This document shows, piece by piece, positions 1-7,489 of a DNA stretch of 35,942 nt. This stretch comes from an uncultured Lachnospiraceae bacterium. GTDB taxonomy: Bacteria > Bacillota > Clostridia > Lachnospirales > Lachnospiraceae. The stretch covers positions 1 through 35,942 of the forward strand of contig CAMPAR010000013.1 of NCBI GenBank assembly GCA_946632055.1, written 5' to 3'. How positions within the stretch are numbered: the stretch's first letter is position 1; the number at the start of each line of letters is the position of its first letter. The position numbers and the translations under genes are program-made. The notes under the pieces were generated by a model. The model was not told the DNA's origin, did no database searches, and saw only the letters and a list, made by a program, of their open reading frames with translations.

Positions 1-2194
1 CCATGGCTGTAATAGGAAGCGGAATAGGAATTTCATCGCCCGCGAAGTAGTCTGCAGGCGGCACATAGTCCGCGCCCTTTCCGGACTGCGCGGCATAATA
101 AGTCAGGCGGTGCACGCCCTTGAAAATCGGATAGAGATGCTTTTCTCCGGTAACCGTAATGCAGCCATCCTCATCCGTAGTTACGGCCGTGACATTGTTT
201 CCTTTATCATCCTTTTCCGCGCCGGGTGTAGTAATCGGCGTTTCCGACCATGCGAAGAAGGCCATCTTTGCCCCGCCGTCTGCGGTATAGGTTGTGCCAA
301 GATCGCTGATTTTCACCTTGGCGGAAGTGGTGGCGGACTCTTCTTCCCCTGTCGTGACAAGCTCTGCCCTGCGGGTATACGCGATCGGGAAGGTTCCGGA
401 TTCGCTGTCATACTGATCATGGAAAATGACAACGGCATAGCTCATGTAGACCGCATACAGATCAATGGCGCTGTTTTCTGTGATCGTGATATTGTCAAAG
501 TCATAGGGTTCGGTCTTCAGAGTTGTGCCGCCGGAACCATCGGGATTACCTTCATACCAGCCGACAAAGACCGCATCTTCCATGGGGATCGGCTGCGGAA
601 CGATGAGTTCGCCTCCGTTTGTGATAGTTTGTTTGTATATTGTATTCCCCTGCGAATCAGTAAAGGAGAACTCCCTGTATCCGGCCGCATCATGGTTTGG
701 AATCCAGAAGGTATATGTACACTGCGGCGTTACAGTCTGCCCATCACTTCCAATTAAAACATAGACCGAGAACCCGTCCGTTTCAAATTCGACCGCTTCT
801 CCGTTCACGGCAGTGTCCATGACCTCGGCCTGCGCACTGCCGTCATCCGGGATGTGGATGACGTCGACGCTCGTGTACTGATCGAGGCTGTCCTTCAGAA
901 GCTCGATGCTGACCTGAACCTTTCCGTCCGGCTGGTAGGATTCGCCGGTTTCGGGGTTCTTCAGCGTGATGTCGAATGCCCTCGCGAAGGCAAGGTTTTC
1001 GGGCGATTCGCCGAGCGCGTCGGCGGATCTGGCGACATAGTCCTCGTATCCGGCTTCGCCTTCCCGGATTTCGGACACGGATAGCCCGGCATCCGCCGGA
1101 ATCCCGGAAGTGCTGTCGTATGTTACGGTAATCCGGTATTCATTCTGGTCGGAGGCAGTCAGAATCTGTGTGAGGACTGTTGTGACAATGATGGTCTCCG
1201 CGAAGTTTTCTTCGTCAAACTTTGCCGAATCGTCGGAGAATTCCGCATCCTCCACCTTCGTCGCGGTGCCGTCCGAAGCGACATGCCACAGCTCGAGTGT
1301 TTCACCGGCTGCGATCGCTTCCCCGATTTCGGGGGCCGTGATCGTGACAGTGACCGGAGCCTCGGGCACGAAACTCCCCTCTTCCGGATGTGAAAGTGTG
1401 ATGTCAAGCGCAAGCACACTCTCTCCGTTGATATCGCCTGTATATTCCGAGCCGTCCAGGATTGTGGCTTCCGCTGTTACGGCATCGGGAAGAGCGCCGA
1501 TGATCTCGACGCTGGGATTGTTTTCTGTAGATTCATCAGGCTGGGCATGTCCGGTTTTCTGATCGTCATCCGGCTGATTGGAGGCCTCAAAAGCCTTGAC
1601 CTTCAATGTCTTCTCGGAGATGCCGGGATCGTTTTTATCTTCAGCGGCTGATCCCTGCTCCTGGCTTTCGTCCACGGCCGCGTCCGGAACATCCTCGGTC
1701 CTGCTGTCTGTGGCATCATCCGTCTTGTCGTCCGAAACGGCATCTGCGCTATTGCCTGCGGCAGCATCCGTCTTATCATCCGAAACGACATCTGCGCTAT
1801 TATCCGTCGCGCTGATGTCTCCCGCCATCGATACAGGCGCTTCCTCTGCAGGTTTTTCACTTTCTTCAGCACCCGCTTCCGAAGCGTCTTTTTCGCCGGC
1901 TTCTGTACCATCTTCAGTGCCGGATTCTGAAACAATTGCGGTTTCTGTCCCTTCTTCATCCGACAGATTCCCGGTATCGGAACTTTGGTTTTCTTCCTCT
2001 GCCAGCAATTCGCCGCTCTCTTCCGCGTCTTCAGCAGCTTCTTCTGCGGCATTTTCAGCAGCGTTCTCTGCGGCTGTTGTCCCTTCTTCTTCGCGCACAA
2101 AATCCCCCTCGCCGGAAGCGTAGGTGCTTCCCGTGAGAGAAATGACCATGATAAGTGCCAGTATCAGGCTGATGAGACGATTTTTAAAATTCAT
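1..2194 (-). CDS. large secreted surface protein, N-terminal part (gene runs off the left edge)
   Basis: An open leftward frame starts at the ATG at 2194 (AGGAG lies about 13 nt upstream) and is still open at base 1, so the C-terminus is missing. Residues 1-27 form a signal peptide (basic start, hydrophobic core, STYASG-like end). A low-complexity Glu/Ser/Ala/Asp-rich stretch of roughly 170 residues follows, with two near copies of NSADxVSDDKTD. After it come beta-rich segments typical of Gram-positive surface proteins, including an InlB/Flg_new-like repeat (VFVGWYEG then IDLYAVY, around residues 490-560) and the start of another. It lies 99 bp after the pilO stop in the same direction, so it may be expressed with the pilus genes and could be a pilus-associated or wall-anchored adhesin. 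That role is inference, and no anchoring motif can be checked here. Confidence 0.8.
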   Translation of the reverse strand, partial: MNFKNRLISLILALIMVISLTGSTYASGEGDFVREEEGTTAAENAAENAAEEAAEDAEESGELLAEEENQSSDTGNLSDEEGTETAIVSESGTEDGTEAGEKDASEAGAEESEKPAEEAPVSMAGDISATDNSADVVSDDKTDAAAGNSADAVSDDKTDDATDSRTEDVPDAAVDESQEQGSAAEDKNDPGISEKTLKVKAFEASNQPDDDQKTGHAQPDESTENNPSVEIIGALPDAVTAEATILDGSEYTGDINGESVLALDITLSHPEEGSFVPEAPVTVTITAPEIGEAIAAGETLELWHVASDGTATKVEDAEFSDDSAKFDEENFAETIIVTTVLTQILTASDQNEYRITVTYDSTSGIPADAGLSVSEIREGEAGYEDYVARSADALGESPENLAFARAFDITLKNPETGESYQPDGKVQVSIELLKDSLDQYTSVDVIHIPDDGSAQAEVMDTAVNGEAVEFETDGFSVYVLIGSDGQTVTPQCTYTFWIPNHDAAGYREFSFTDSQGNTIYKQTITNGGELIVPQPIPMEDAVFVGWYEGNPDGSGGTTLKTEPYDFDNITITENSAIDLYAVYMSYAVVIFHDQYDSESGTFPIAYTRRAELVTTGEEESATTSAKVKISDLGTTYTADGGAKMAFFAWSETPITTPGAEKDDKGNNVTAVTTDEDGCITVTGEKHLYPIFKGVHRLTYYAAQSGKGADYVPPADYFAGDEIPIPLPITAM

Positions 2195-2293
2195 CAGGGT
2201 ATTGTTGCTCCTGTAGGTTTTTCTGAATTTGCAGGACTCCCGGCTCAGGGCCTGGCCCTTCGCTCGGAACGCCACCTCACTTGCTGTTTTCCC

Positions 2294-2881
2294 TTACTCC
2301 GCGCCTTCCGGAAGACCCGCGTCCGGCGTACCGCCGACCATGGTCTCATAGAAGGTCGCCGTCACGCTTGCCGATACATAGCTCCTGCCGTCTTTTTCTT
2401 TCACCACGCTGCACTGGATATCTCCGACCTGACAGCGGTACTCGCTGCCGGAAAGGCCTTCGATCACTTTCTGCATCGCCGCGTAATCGGCAGTCCTAAA
2501 CTGCAGGGTGAAGTTGCGCCGGATCTGATCATTGGAGCGAGTGACATTGGCAAAGGTGATGGTGTACTGCTGGGTGTCCGACAGAATGTCGTTCAGGAGA
2601 GCCACTTCTTCCTTGGAATTATTGTAGCTTGCCATGTAGGAGTCGGACCCGTCCGCTTTCATTTCATCCATCTCGGTTTCCAGCTTTTTCAGATGCTGGG
2701 CCTTGGCTGATGCCACGAGCATTTCATTTTCAAGCGCCTCGCACTCCGCTTTTGCGGTCTCGATGGCCGAGCGCACGGGGCGGTCAACCGCAAGATAATA
2801 TACGAGGCCGACCAGGATCAGCGCCAGTATGAGAAGAAGCACCTTTTCGGCGCGCGTAAAGTTTCTGCTGAAGATTTTCAC
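2294..2881 (-). CDS. pilO: PilO-like type IV pilus inner-membrane assembly protein
   Basis: The protein has 195 residues. A short basic N-terminus is followed by one membrane segment at about residues 12-31, then a coiled-coil region (about 35-75) and an alpha/beta domain. This is the PilO/GspM-like ferredoxin-fold layout. In T4P machines PilO pairs with PilN and links PilM to the assembly platform. The ATG at 2881 overlaps the pilN stop by 4 bp, indicating translational coupling. Sequence identity within this family is low, so the call rests mainly on architecture and the pilM-pilN-pilO order. Confidence 0.75.
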   Translation of the reverse strand: MKIFSRNFTRAEKVLLLILALILVGLVYYLAVDRPVRSAIETAKAECEALENEMLVASAKAQHLKKLETEMDEMKADGSDSYMASYNNSKEEVALLNDILSDTQQYTITFANVTRSNDQIRRNFTLQFRTADYAAMQKVIEGLSGSEYRCQVGDIQCSVVKEKDGRSYVSASVTATFYETMVGGTPDAGLPEGAE

Positions 2882-3507
2882 TTGGCGCCTCCTTCCTCTG
2901 CGTTTTCAAGATACGCAACGATGTTGGCGCGGACCTTTCCGTCCGTGGAGGCGGTCTCTTTATCGTCCTTCACCGCTGTCGTAACGGTGCAGAGGCTCAC
3001 AATGTCATAGCCTTCCAGCGTGCGGGCCATCTCGTTCACTTCCTGCAGGCTGCTGCCCGCGACGGTCAGTGTCAGAATGTTTCCCGAAAGCGTCCAGGAA
3101 ACGGCCTCGCCCTTGTCCGCCAATTCTTTTTCGATCATGCGGATCACTTCCGGCCGCGCCACACGCGAGAGCTCCTCTGCGGTCATGCCGGACCAGGTGT
3201 AATGGGCGTATTCATCTTCGATTCCGCTGTAGGACGCAATCTCGGCGTAGAGTCCGTTCAGCTGGCTCTGCAGTGAGGAAGCCTTCTGCTGTTCCCGGTT
3301 CATCGCGATCAGCCGGTCCGCCACCGCAAATTTGCCGAATGCTCCCGCCGCGAAAATGATCAGGACAATGCCGAGCACGGCCGCCTTGATATTCATCGGC
3401 TTCATCCCGGCTGTTGCCAGATTAATTGTCCGCTTTACGGGAAGTTTTCCTTTTACGGGCAGGGACCGTGTTTTCCCTGCACCGGATTCATTCCTGTTCA
3501 GTGCCAC
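2878..3507 (-). CDS. pilN: PilN-like type IV pilus inner-membrane assembly protein
   Basis: The protein has 209 residues. The N-terminal cytoplasmic tail contains TINLAT, which resembles the PilN INLL motif that docks onto PilM. One membrane helix follows (about residues 39-60), then a coiled coil and a C-terminal alpha/beta domain. The tail of about 35 basic residues before the INL motif is longer than in most PilN proteins. The gene lies 18 bp after pilM and overlaps pilO by 4 bp. The call rests on motif, topology and gene order. Confidence 0.75.
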   Translation of the reverse strand: MALNRNESGAGKTRSLPVKGKLPVKRTINLATAGMKPMNIKAAVLGIVLIIFAAGAFGKFAVADRLIAMNREQQKASSLQSQLNGLYAEIASYSGIEDEYAHYTWSGMTAEELSRVARPEVIRMIEKELADKGEAVSWTLSGNILTLTVAGSSLQEVNEMARTLEGYDIVSLCTVTTAVKDDKETASTDGKVRANIVAYLENAEEGGAK

Positions 3508-3525
3508 TTTTCACTCCCTCCCGTC

Positions 3526-4587
3526 TTAATCCATCGTAATGCCGATCGCTTCGATAAAGGTCTCGGCATCCTGTATATTTCCGCCCGGAAGAAGATCTGA
3601 GGCCGGGTGTATCTGCAGATCCAGCGTGTCCGCGATGGCCTGCTGCAGAGGCAGAATCTTTGCGCCTCCGCCAAGGAGCCAGGCGTCCTCAATATTTCCG
3701 TCAGGATTACTGAAGCGGAGGAAATTCAGGGCCCGCGTCAGCTCCGTAGCAATGTTTTCATAGGCATTCAGGCACTCCTGACGGCTCGTGCAGTGATCAT
3801 AGCCGGTCATCAGATAGGTGTGTGCCAGATGAATGTCCGCGCCATACAGATCCGCGATCACCTGATCAAGCACGGAAAGCCCGATGTCAAGCACGCGTGT
3901 AACAATGTGGCGCTCCCCATGGAAAATATACATCCGGACGCTCTGATACCCGAGGTCGAGAATGCAGTACCAGTGCGGCGCACCGGTATTCTTTGCTTCT
4001 TTCCTGCGGATCATCTGCATATAGGCAGAGAGCGCCGGCGCGGCTTTCACAAGCTTAAGGCCGGCCTTTCGCATAATGGCGCGCGCGTCCTCGACAACCG
4101 TGCGGGGCGCGGCAACCGCCAGCATATCCATCGTCGGCGGAGCGGAATACAGGCCTTCCGTCGGCGCCGATTCGAGCGCAGCGCCCTGAAAGCCGGGGTC
4201 CGCTGTAGCGGGCTCATCCGCTCTGAAATCCATGCTGTACATTCCGTAATCGAAGGTGTAATCGCGGATTTCTCCGGTAATGTAATCGCGGAATTCAAAG
4301 GGCAGATTGTACTCCAGCTGGTCGGCCGTCATCAGCGGCATCGTTACCGACTTCACATAGACGGATTCGTTCGAGAACGCGAACGCAGCGCCCCGCGCGC
4401 GAAGGCCGTGCTCCTTCATCGCCGCGCGGATCATCTCGCCGACGGATTCCACGGAGACAATCTGGCCGTCCCGCACCATATTGCGCGGCATCGGGACGGA
4501 AGCCGTCTTCTTCACCGTGTCACCGGCTACAAGCGCCAGCTTCAGATTATCATAACCGATATCAACTCCAAGAATTGTTTTTGCCAT
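3526..4587 (-). CDS. pilM: PilM, actin-like cytoplasmic type IV pilus assembly ATPase
   Basis: The ATG at 4587 is chosen because AGAGG sits 9 nt upstream; a TTG three codons earlier has no such site. The product has 353 residues. The N-terminus (KTILGVDIGYDNLKLALV) is the phosphate-1 loop of the actin/FtsA-like ASKHA fold, and LDLGYQSVRMYI plus LLGGGAKI match the later nucleotide-binding loops. A Pro/Ala-rich insertion of about 30 residues lies around 110-145. PilM binds the PilN tail and couples the cytoplasmic motor to the inner-membrane PilNO complex. It starts immediately downstream of the 660 bp box array, so any control by that array would act on pilMNO. Confidence 0.9.
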   Translation of the reverse strand: MAKTILGVDIGYDNLKLALVAGDTVKKTASVPMPRNMVRDGQIVSVESVGEMIRAAMKEHGLRARGAAFAFSNESVYVKSVTMPLMTADQLEYNLPFEFRDYITGEIRDYTFDYGMYSMDFRADEPATADPGFQGAALESAPTEGLYSAPPTMDMLAVAAPRTVVEDARAIMRKAGLKLVKAAPALSAYMQMIRRKEAKNTGAPHWYCILDLGYQSVRMYIFHGERHIVTRVLDIGLSVLDQVIADLYGADIHLAHTYLMTGYDHCTSRQECLNAYENIATELTRALNFLRFSNPDGNIEDAWLLGGGAKILPLQQAIADTLDLQIHPASDLLPGGNIQDAETFIEAIGITMD

Positions 4588-4623
4588 GAAAAGCAACCTC
4601 TTTTAACTTGATTAAGGCAGGTA

Positions 4624-5282
4624 TACGAGCCATGATGGGCTTGCTTTACCGCCTGATATTTTACTTTCTGCTTTGGTGGTGCGGGTAAGCCTGCTCTTGT
4701 GGGCTCTGGGCCACCTGGATGTTGTTCTGGTGTATTTTGGTGGTGTGGGATTCTTGCTTTCTTCAGTCCCGTACCACCTGGTCGTCGTTTTTTTGGTGCT
4801 GTGGTGGTATGAGATTCGTCTATGCTGCTCGATCCTGCCACCTATATCTGTATTTCAACTCGTTTGGTGGTCTCAATTTCATGTTTCTGATTGACTCTTA
4901 CCACCCGAGGCTATATTCTGTGTAATTTGGTGGTGCTGTATTAGCTTGCTTTACCACCTTTTTAGCTGTTAAGCGCCATCTGGTGGTGCCACGTTAGCTT
5001 GCTCAACCACCTTTTCCAATATTCTAAAGTGTTTGGTGGTTCAGCGCTTGCTTGCTTCTCGTACTTCAACCACCATCTCAGATCTTCTGTGCTAATTGGT
5101 GGTACTGCATCAGCTTGCTCTACCACCTTTCCCAGTCATTTTCAACCTCCGGTGGTTCTCTCTCTGCTGGCCAACTGCTATCTGGCCACCATTTCTGACT
5201 TTAATAAGTATTTGGTGGTCCCGCACTCGCCTGCTTCCTCGACTCCAACCACCGTTTCAAGCCTCCCGGCCTATTTGGTGGC
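4624..5282. repeat. phased array of GGTGGT / ACCACC inverted boxes between pilD and pilM
   Basis: GGTGGT occurs at 4675, 4739, 4803, 4866, 4929, 4982, 5035, 5098, 5151, 5214 and, as GGTGGC, at 5277. The partner ACCACC (sometimes GCCACC) occurs at 4710, 4773, 4837, 4900, 4953, 5006, 5069, 5122, 5185 and 5248, with a decayed ACCGCC at 4648. From ACCACC to the next GGTGGT is 29 bp in every case but one, which is 30. From GGTGGT to ACCACC is 24 bp in three units and 34 or 35 bp in the other seven. Unit lengths are therefore 53 or 63/64 bp. Inner sequence is poorly conserved except for a GCTTGCT-like core in several units. It does not code: 53 is not a multiple of three. This array fills the pilD-pilM gap. 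Confidence 0.95.
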
Positions 5283-5306
5283 GTCTTGCATGCTTTCCTC
5301 TTCAAA

Positions 5307-6278
5307 TCAGCCGATCAGGCCGAGATACCAGTTGATCACGGCTCCGCCGTACAGCAGGACGAGAGCACAGGCGGCGGCGATGGCCGGTCCGAAGGGGAAC
5401 TCCCCAATGCCTTTGCTCTCACGATCGGACAGGTCCGTCTCTGCCTCTGAAGTTTTCTCTCCATCAGCTTCCATTCTGCCGCTTCTCAGCTCCTCACTTC
5501 CGTCTTCCTGCCTCTCGCTTCCCGACGCTTTCGCCTCTGTCTCTGAAGCTTTCTCCTCGCCCTCCTCCGCGCTTTTCCGCGCTCCGGCGAAGCGTTTCAC
5601 CAGCACGTACACGAGGCCGATCACGCTGGCAAGCATCAATGCGAAGAGCATTCCGACAAGGCCGAGATACAGCGCCGCTACGGCGATGAGCTTCACGTCT
5701 CCGCCGCCGAGGCTGTCCTTCTTCAGCAGCTTGTCCATCAGAAGCGAGAGCCCCAGAATCCCGCCGCCGTACACGAGGAACGCGATCAGGCTTCTGATGA
5801 TCTCCGGCCAGTTTCGAAAGCCCGGTACAAAAGGCAGCGCCAGAATCCACACGGCGAGCATCACGATATGAAAGCCGTTCGGTATGACCATGCTCTCAAG
5901 ATCCGTCAGGGACAGAGCAAACAGACAGCACAGGAAAATATAACTCCGCAGGCATTCAATAGTCAGGTCGAATCTCAGCAGGCAAAGCACCGTCACGATC
6001 GCGAAAAAGAGCTCCGTCAACGGATAGCGGATTGAGATTTTCTCCCCGCAGGCCTTGCATCTGCCGCGCTGGAAAAGCCAGCTCACGACAGGAATCAGTT
6101 CCAAAACGCCCAGTTTATGCCCGCATTTCGGGCAGTGGCTTCTTCCCTTCAGGACTGATTCTCCGTGCGTCACCCGCCAGGCGAGACAGTTCAGGAAAGA
6201 GCCCATCACTGCGCCGAAGAGCGCCGCCACAATGATAAAATAGGTCAGAATCAGACGCGAATCATAGATTGAAAGCAT
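5307..6278 (-). CDS. pilD: type IV prepilin peptidase / N-methyltransferase (A24 family)
   Basis: The product has 323 residues. An N-terminal membrane helix with GSFLNC is followed by the zinc pairs C49xxC52 and C74xxC77 of the cytoplasmic methyltransferase domain. Several membrane helices carry the two catalytic aspartates of GxGD aspartyl proteases: SLTDLES near residue 126 and GGGDVKL near 193. The enzyme cleaves prepilin leaders after Gly and methylates the new N-terminus. An odd feature is an insert of about 60 Glu/Ser/Lys-rich residues (about 232-292) between the last two membrane regions, ahead of the conserved FPFGP helix. Its ATG overlaps the stop of the upstream pilin-like gene by one base (TGATG). 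Confidence 0.95.
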   Translation of the reverse strand: MLSIYDSRLILTYFIIVAALFGAVMGSFLNCLAWRVTHGESVLKGRSHCPKCGHKLGVLELIPVVSWLFQRGRCKACGEKISIRYPLTELFFAIVTVLCLLRFDLTIECLRSYIFLCCLFALSLTDLESMVIPNGFHIVMLAVWILALPFVPGFRNWPEIIRSLIAFLVYGGGILGLSLLMDKLLKKDSLGGGDVKLIAVAALYLGLVGMLFALMLASVIGLVYVLVKRFAGARKSAEEGEEKASETEAKASGSERQEDGSEELRSGRMEADGEKTSEAETDLSDRESKGIGEFPFGPAIAAACALVLLYGGAVINWYLGLIG

Positions 6279-6988
6279 CAGTACCGGTCTCCATAGGCGC
6301 TGCCGGACCAGCCGTCCGACGCGCTCCAGTTTGCGTTATGGTCTTCATCGGCGAAGCAGAAGAAGCAGATTTCCATCCCCTCTTCCCGATCAGAAGAAGA
6401 CTCCCCGTCAAAGCTTCCCCGGCCGCTGATTCCGTAGAATACCACCGTTCCGGAATAGCCGCGGGTTGTCCTGGTTCCCCGCCGGATACCGGGATCCGCG
6501 TCCACCAGACGGCATCGAAGATCCCTGCCGTTCAGCTGGACCGTAATCTCTTCCGGCGCGGTGCCGTCAAGAGACGCGCGGGCAATTTCATCCCTGAGAC
6601 AGGAAAGCACATACACTCCATTCAGCCGCGTACGCAGCGCATGATCCGAGTCATGGGCTCCGCATACCGCTTTCCATGTACCGTTGTCCTGCTGCAGCAT
6701 ATAAACGGTTCCGCCGGCCGGACAGTAATCGTCCCGTCCGGGAAGAATGGCCACCAGCGAATTCTCTGCGTCCGCGAGCTTTTTTGACTGAAGATCATTT
6801 TCCAGAAAGTCCACCGTCAGCGCCCCGTTCACAACCCGGAGCGAATCCGCACAGAGAAGCCAGTCGGCATGGTATTTATATTCCCGATAAGCCGGGATCG
6901 AGATAATAACGGCAAGTATAATAATCAGCACGGCCAGAATCACATGGATCCGGGCAAGGCCTCCGGTGCCGGAGACGCGTTTATGCAT
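6278..6988 (-). CDS. minor pilin-like protein with an atypical leader
   Basis: The ATG at 6988 is chosen because GGAGG lies 7 nt upstream; an upstream in-frame start lacks this. The 236-residue product has a short basic, Gly-containing N-terminus, a hydrophobic helix (about residues 15-31), then a soluble domain with Cys residues and CPAGGTVYML, a motif often seen near the C-terminus of Clostridia pilin-like proteins. The leader end GTGG followed by LARIH resembles a prepilin site, but position +5 would be His rather than Glu. It lies next to the prepilin peptidase, with a one-base overlap, so a minor pilin or pilus-associated role is likely. Whether it is processed is uncertain. Confidence 0.65.
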   Translation of the reverse strand: MHKRVSGTGGLARIHVILAVLIIILAVIISIPAYREYKYHADWLLCADSLRVVNGALTVDFLENDLQSKKLADAENSLVAILPGRDDYCPAGGTVYMLQQDNGTWKAVCGAHDSDHALRTRLNGVYVLSCLRDEIARASLDGTAPEEITVQLNGRDLRCRLVDADPGIRRGTRTTRGYSGTVVFYGISGRGSFDGESSSDREEGMEICFFCFADEDHNANWSASDGWSGSAYGDRY

Positions 6989-7124
6989 GAACGAACCTCC
7001 AGGATAGCCAGTGAGAATCATCCCCTGGGTGTCAAATGGATACACTTAGTCGTATATTATCATAACAGTTTTCTTTGCGGTTCGCAAGCAAATTATGAAA
7101 TAGTTTTATAGATTTTCTCTTTGC

Positions 7125-7156
7125 AAAAAAACAGGCTCAGAAAGCCTGTTTTTTTC
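7125..7156 (-). terminator. intrinsic terminator after the small ORF remnant
   Basis: The stem ACAGGCT / AGCCTGT, with a 5-nt loop, is flanked by A and T runs, so it could work in both directions. On the leftward strand it follows the TGA at 7155-7157 directly. It would insulate the minor pilin-pilD segment from upstream transcription. Confidence 0.8.
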
Positions 7157-7280
7157 ATGACAGCTTCGGCAGATTGTTGAAGCGCGGATCCTGCCGGCGG
7201 TTCTCAATGATCTTATTGATGTCCAGCCACGGTATATTGGCTTCCGGCCCGAGTGCCTTGCCTTTTACAACCTTGTCCAT
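7155..7280 (-). pseudogene. small ORF, probably the C-terminal remnant of a disrupted gene
   Basis: The ATG at 7280 encodes 41 residues ending NNLPKLS, followed at once by a good terminator. The reading frame stays open through the adjacent REP hairpin to a TTG at 7352, where a second copy of the lipoprotein promoter region begins. A terminator and promoter surrounding a fragment suggest a real gene whose 5' part was lost or replaced when the REP element inserted. There is no convincing ribosome site for the ATG. I do not recognise the protein family. It could also be a genuine 41- or 65-residue protein. Confidence 0.4.
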
Positions 7281-7283
7281 CTC

Positions 7284-7349
7284 GAGACAGGGGGACGGTT
7301 CTTTTGTCTCGGCATGATTGCCAAGACAAAAGAACCGTCCCCCTGTCTC
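7284..7349. repeat. REP hairpin element, copy 1
   Basis: A 66 bp inverted repeat running from GAGACAGGGGGACGG to its reverse complement, with a short central loop (GCATGATTGCC region). It is essentially identical to the copy at 9401-9466 and related to 10495-10564. It belongs to the family mobilised by the RAYT at 9490-10245. Confidence 0.9.
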
Positions 7350-7364
7350 CAAAAGGCCTTTTTG

Positions 7365-7433
7365 CCCTTTTATATATTATGACGGCAGAAAGGACCTTTT
7401 CAGGTATTTTTTGACGTTTTTTGAAAACTTTTT
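7365..7433 (-). repeat. duplicated promoter-like segment, copy A
   Basis: This segment aligns with 9174-9232, upstream of the lipoprotein. It shares TATTATGACGGCA and the surrounding CCCTTT...TTTTTT context. Read leftward, both contain TGCCGTCATAATAT followed by a purine-rich stretch. Copy A now drives only the small ORF remnant and REP copy 1. Confidence 0.55.
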
Positions 7434-7489
7434 TCAGCGAGCTTAAGGAGCCCGGTCAGTTCTCTGAAATGTGTCTTTCATATCGCACC

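Noticed and set aside
4624-5282. CRISPR array
   Set aside because: Only 6-base boxes are constant. The sequence between them is neither a conserved repeat nor of a single spacer length in all units, and there are no cas genes.
4624-5282. Series of T-box leaders, because several units read AAGGTGGTA on the minus strand
   Set aside because: The full AGGGTGGNACCGCG motif, Stem I and a downstream aminoacyl-tRNA gene are missing; ten tandem copies would make no sense.
4624-5282. Pilus-type shufflon or integron attC array
   Set aside because: No recombinase gene and no exchangeable coding segments lie between the boxes.
4999-5871. 290-codon rightward ORF over the array and the end of pilD
   Set aside because: It is antisense to the well-supported pilD gene and its repeats fall in different frames because units differ by 10 bp.
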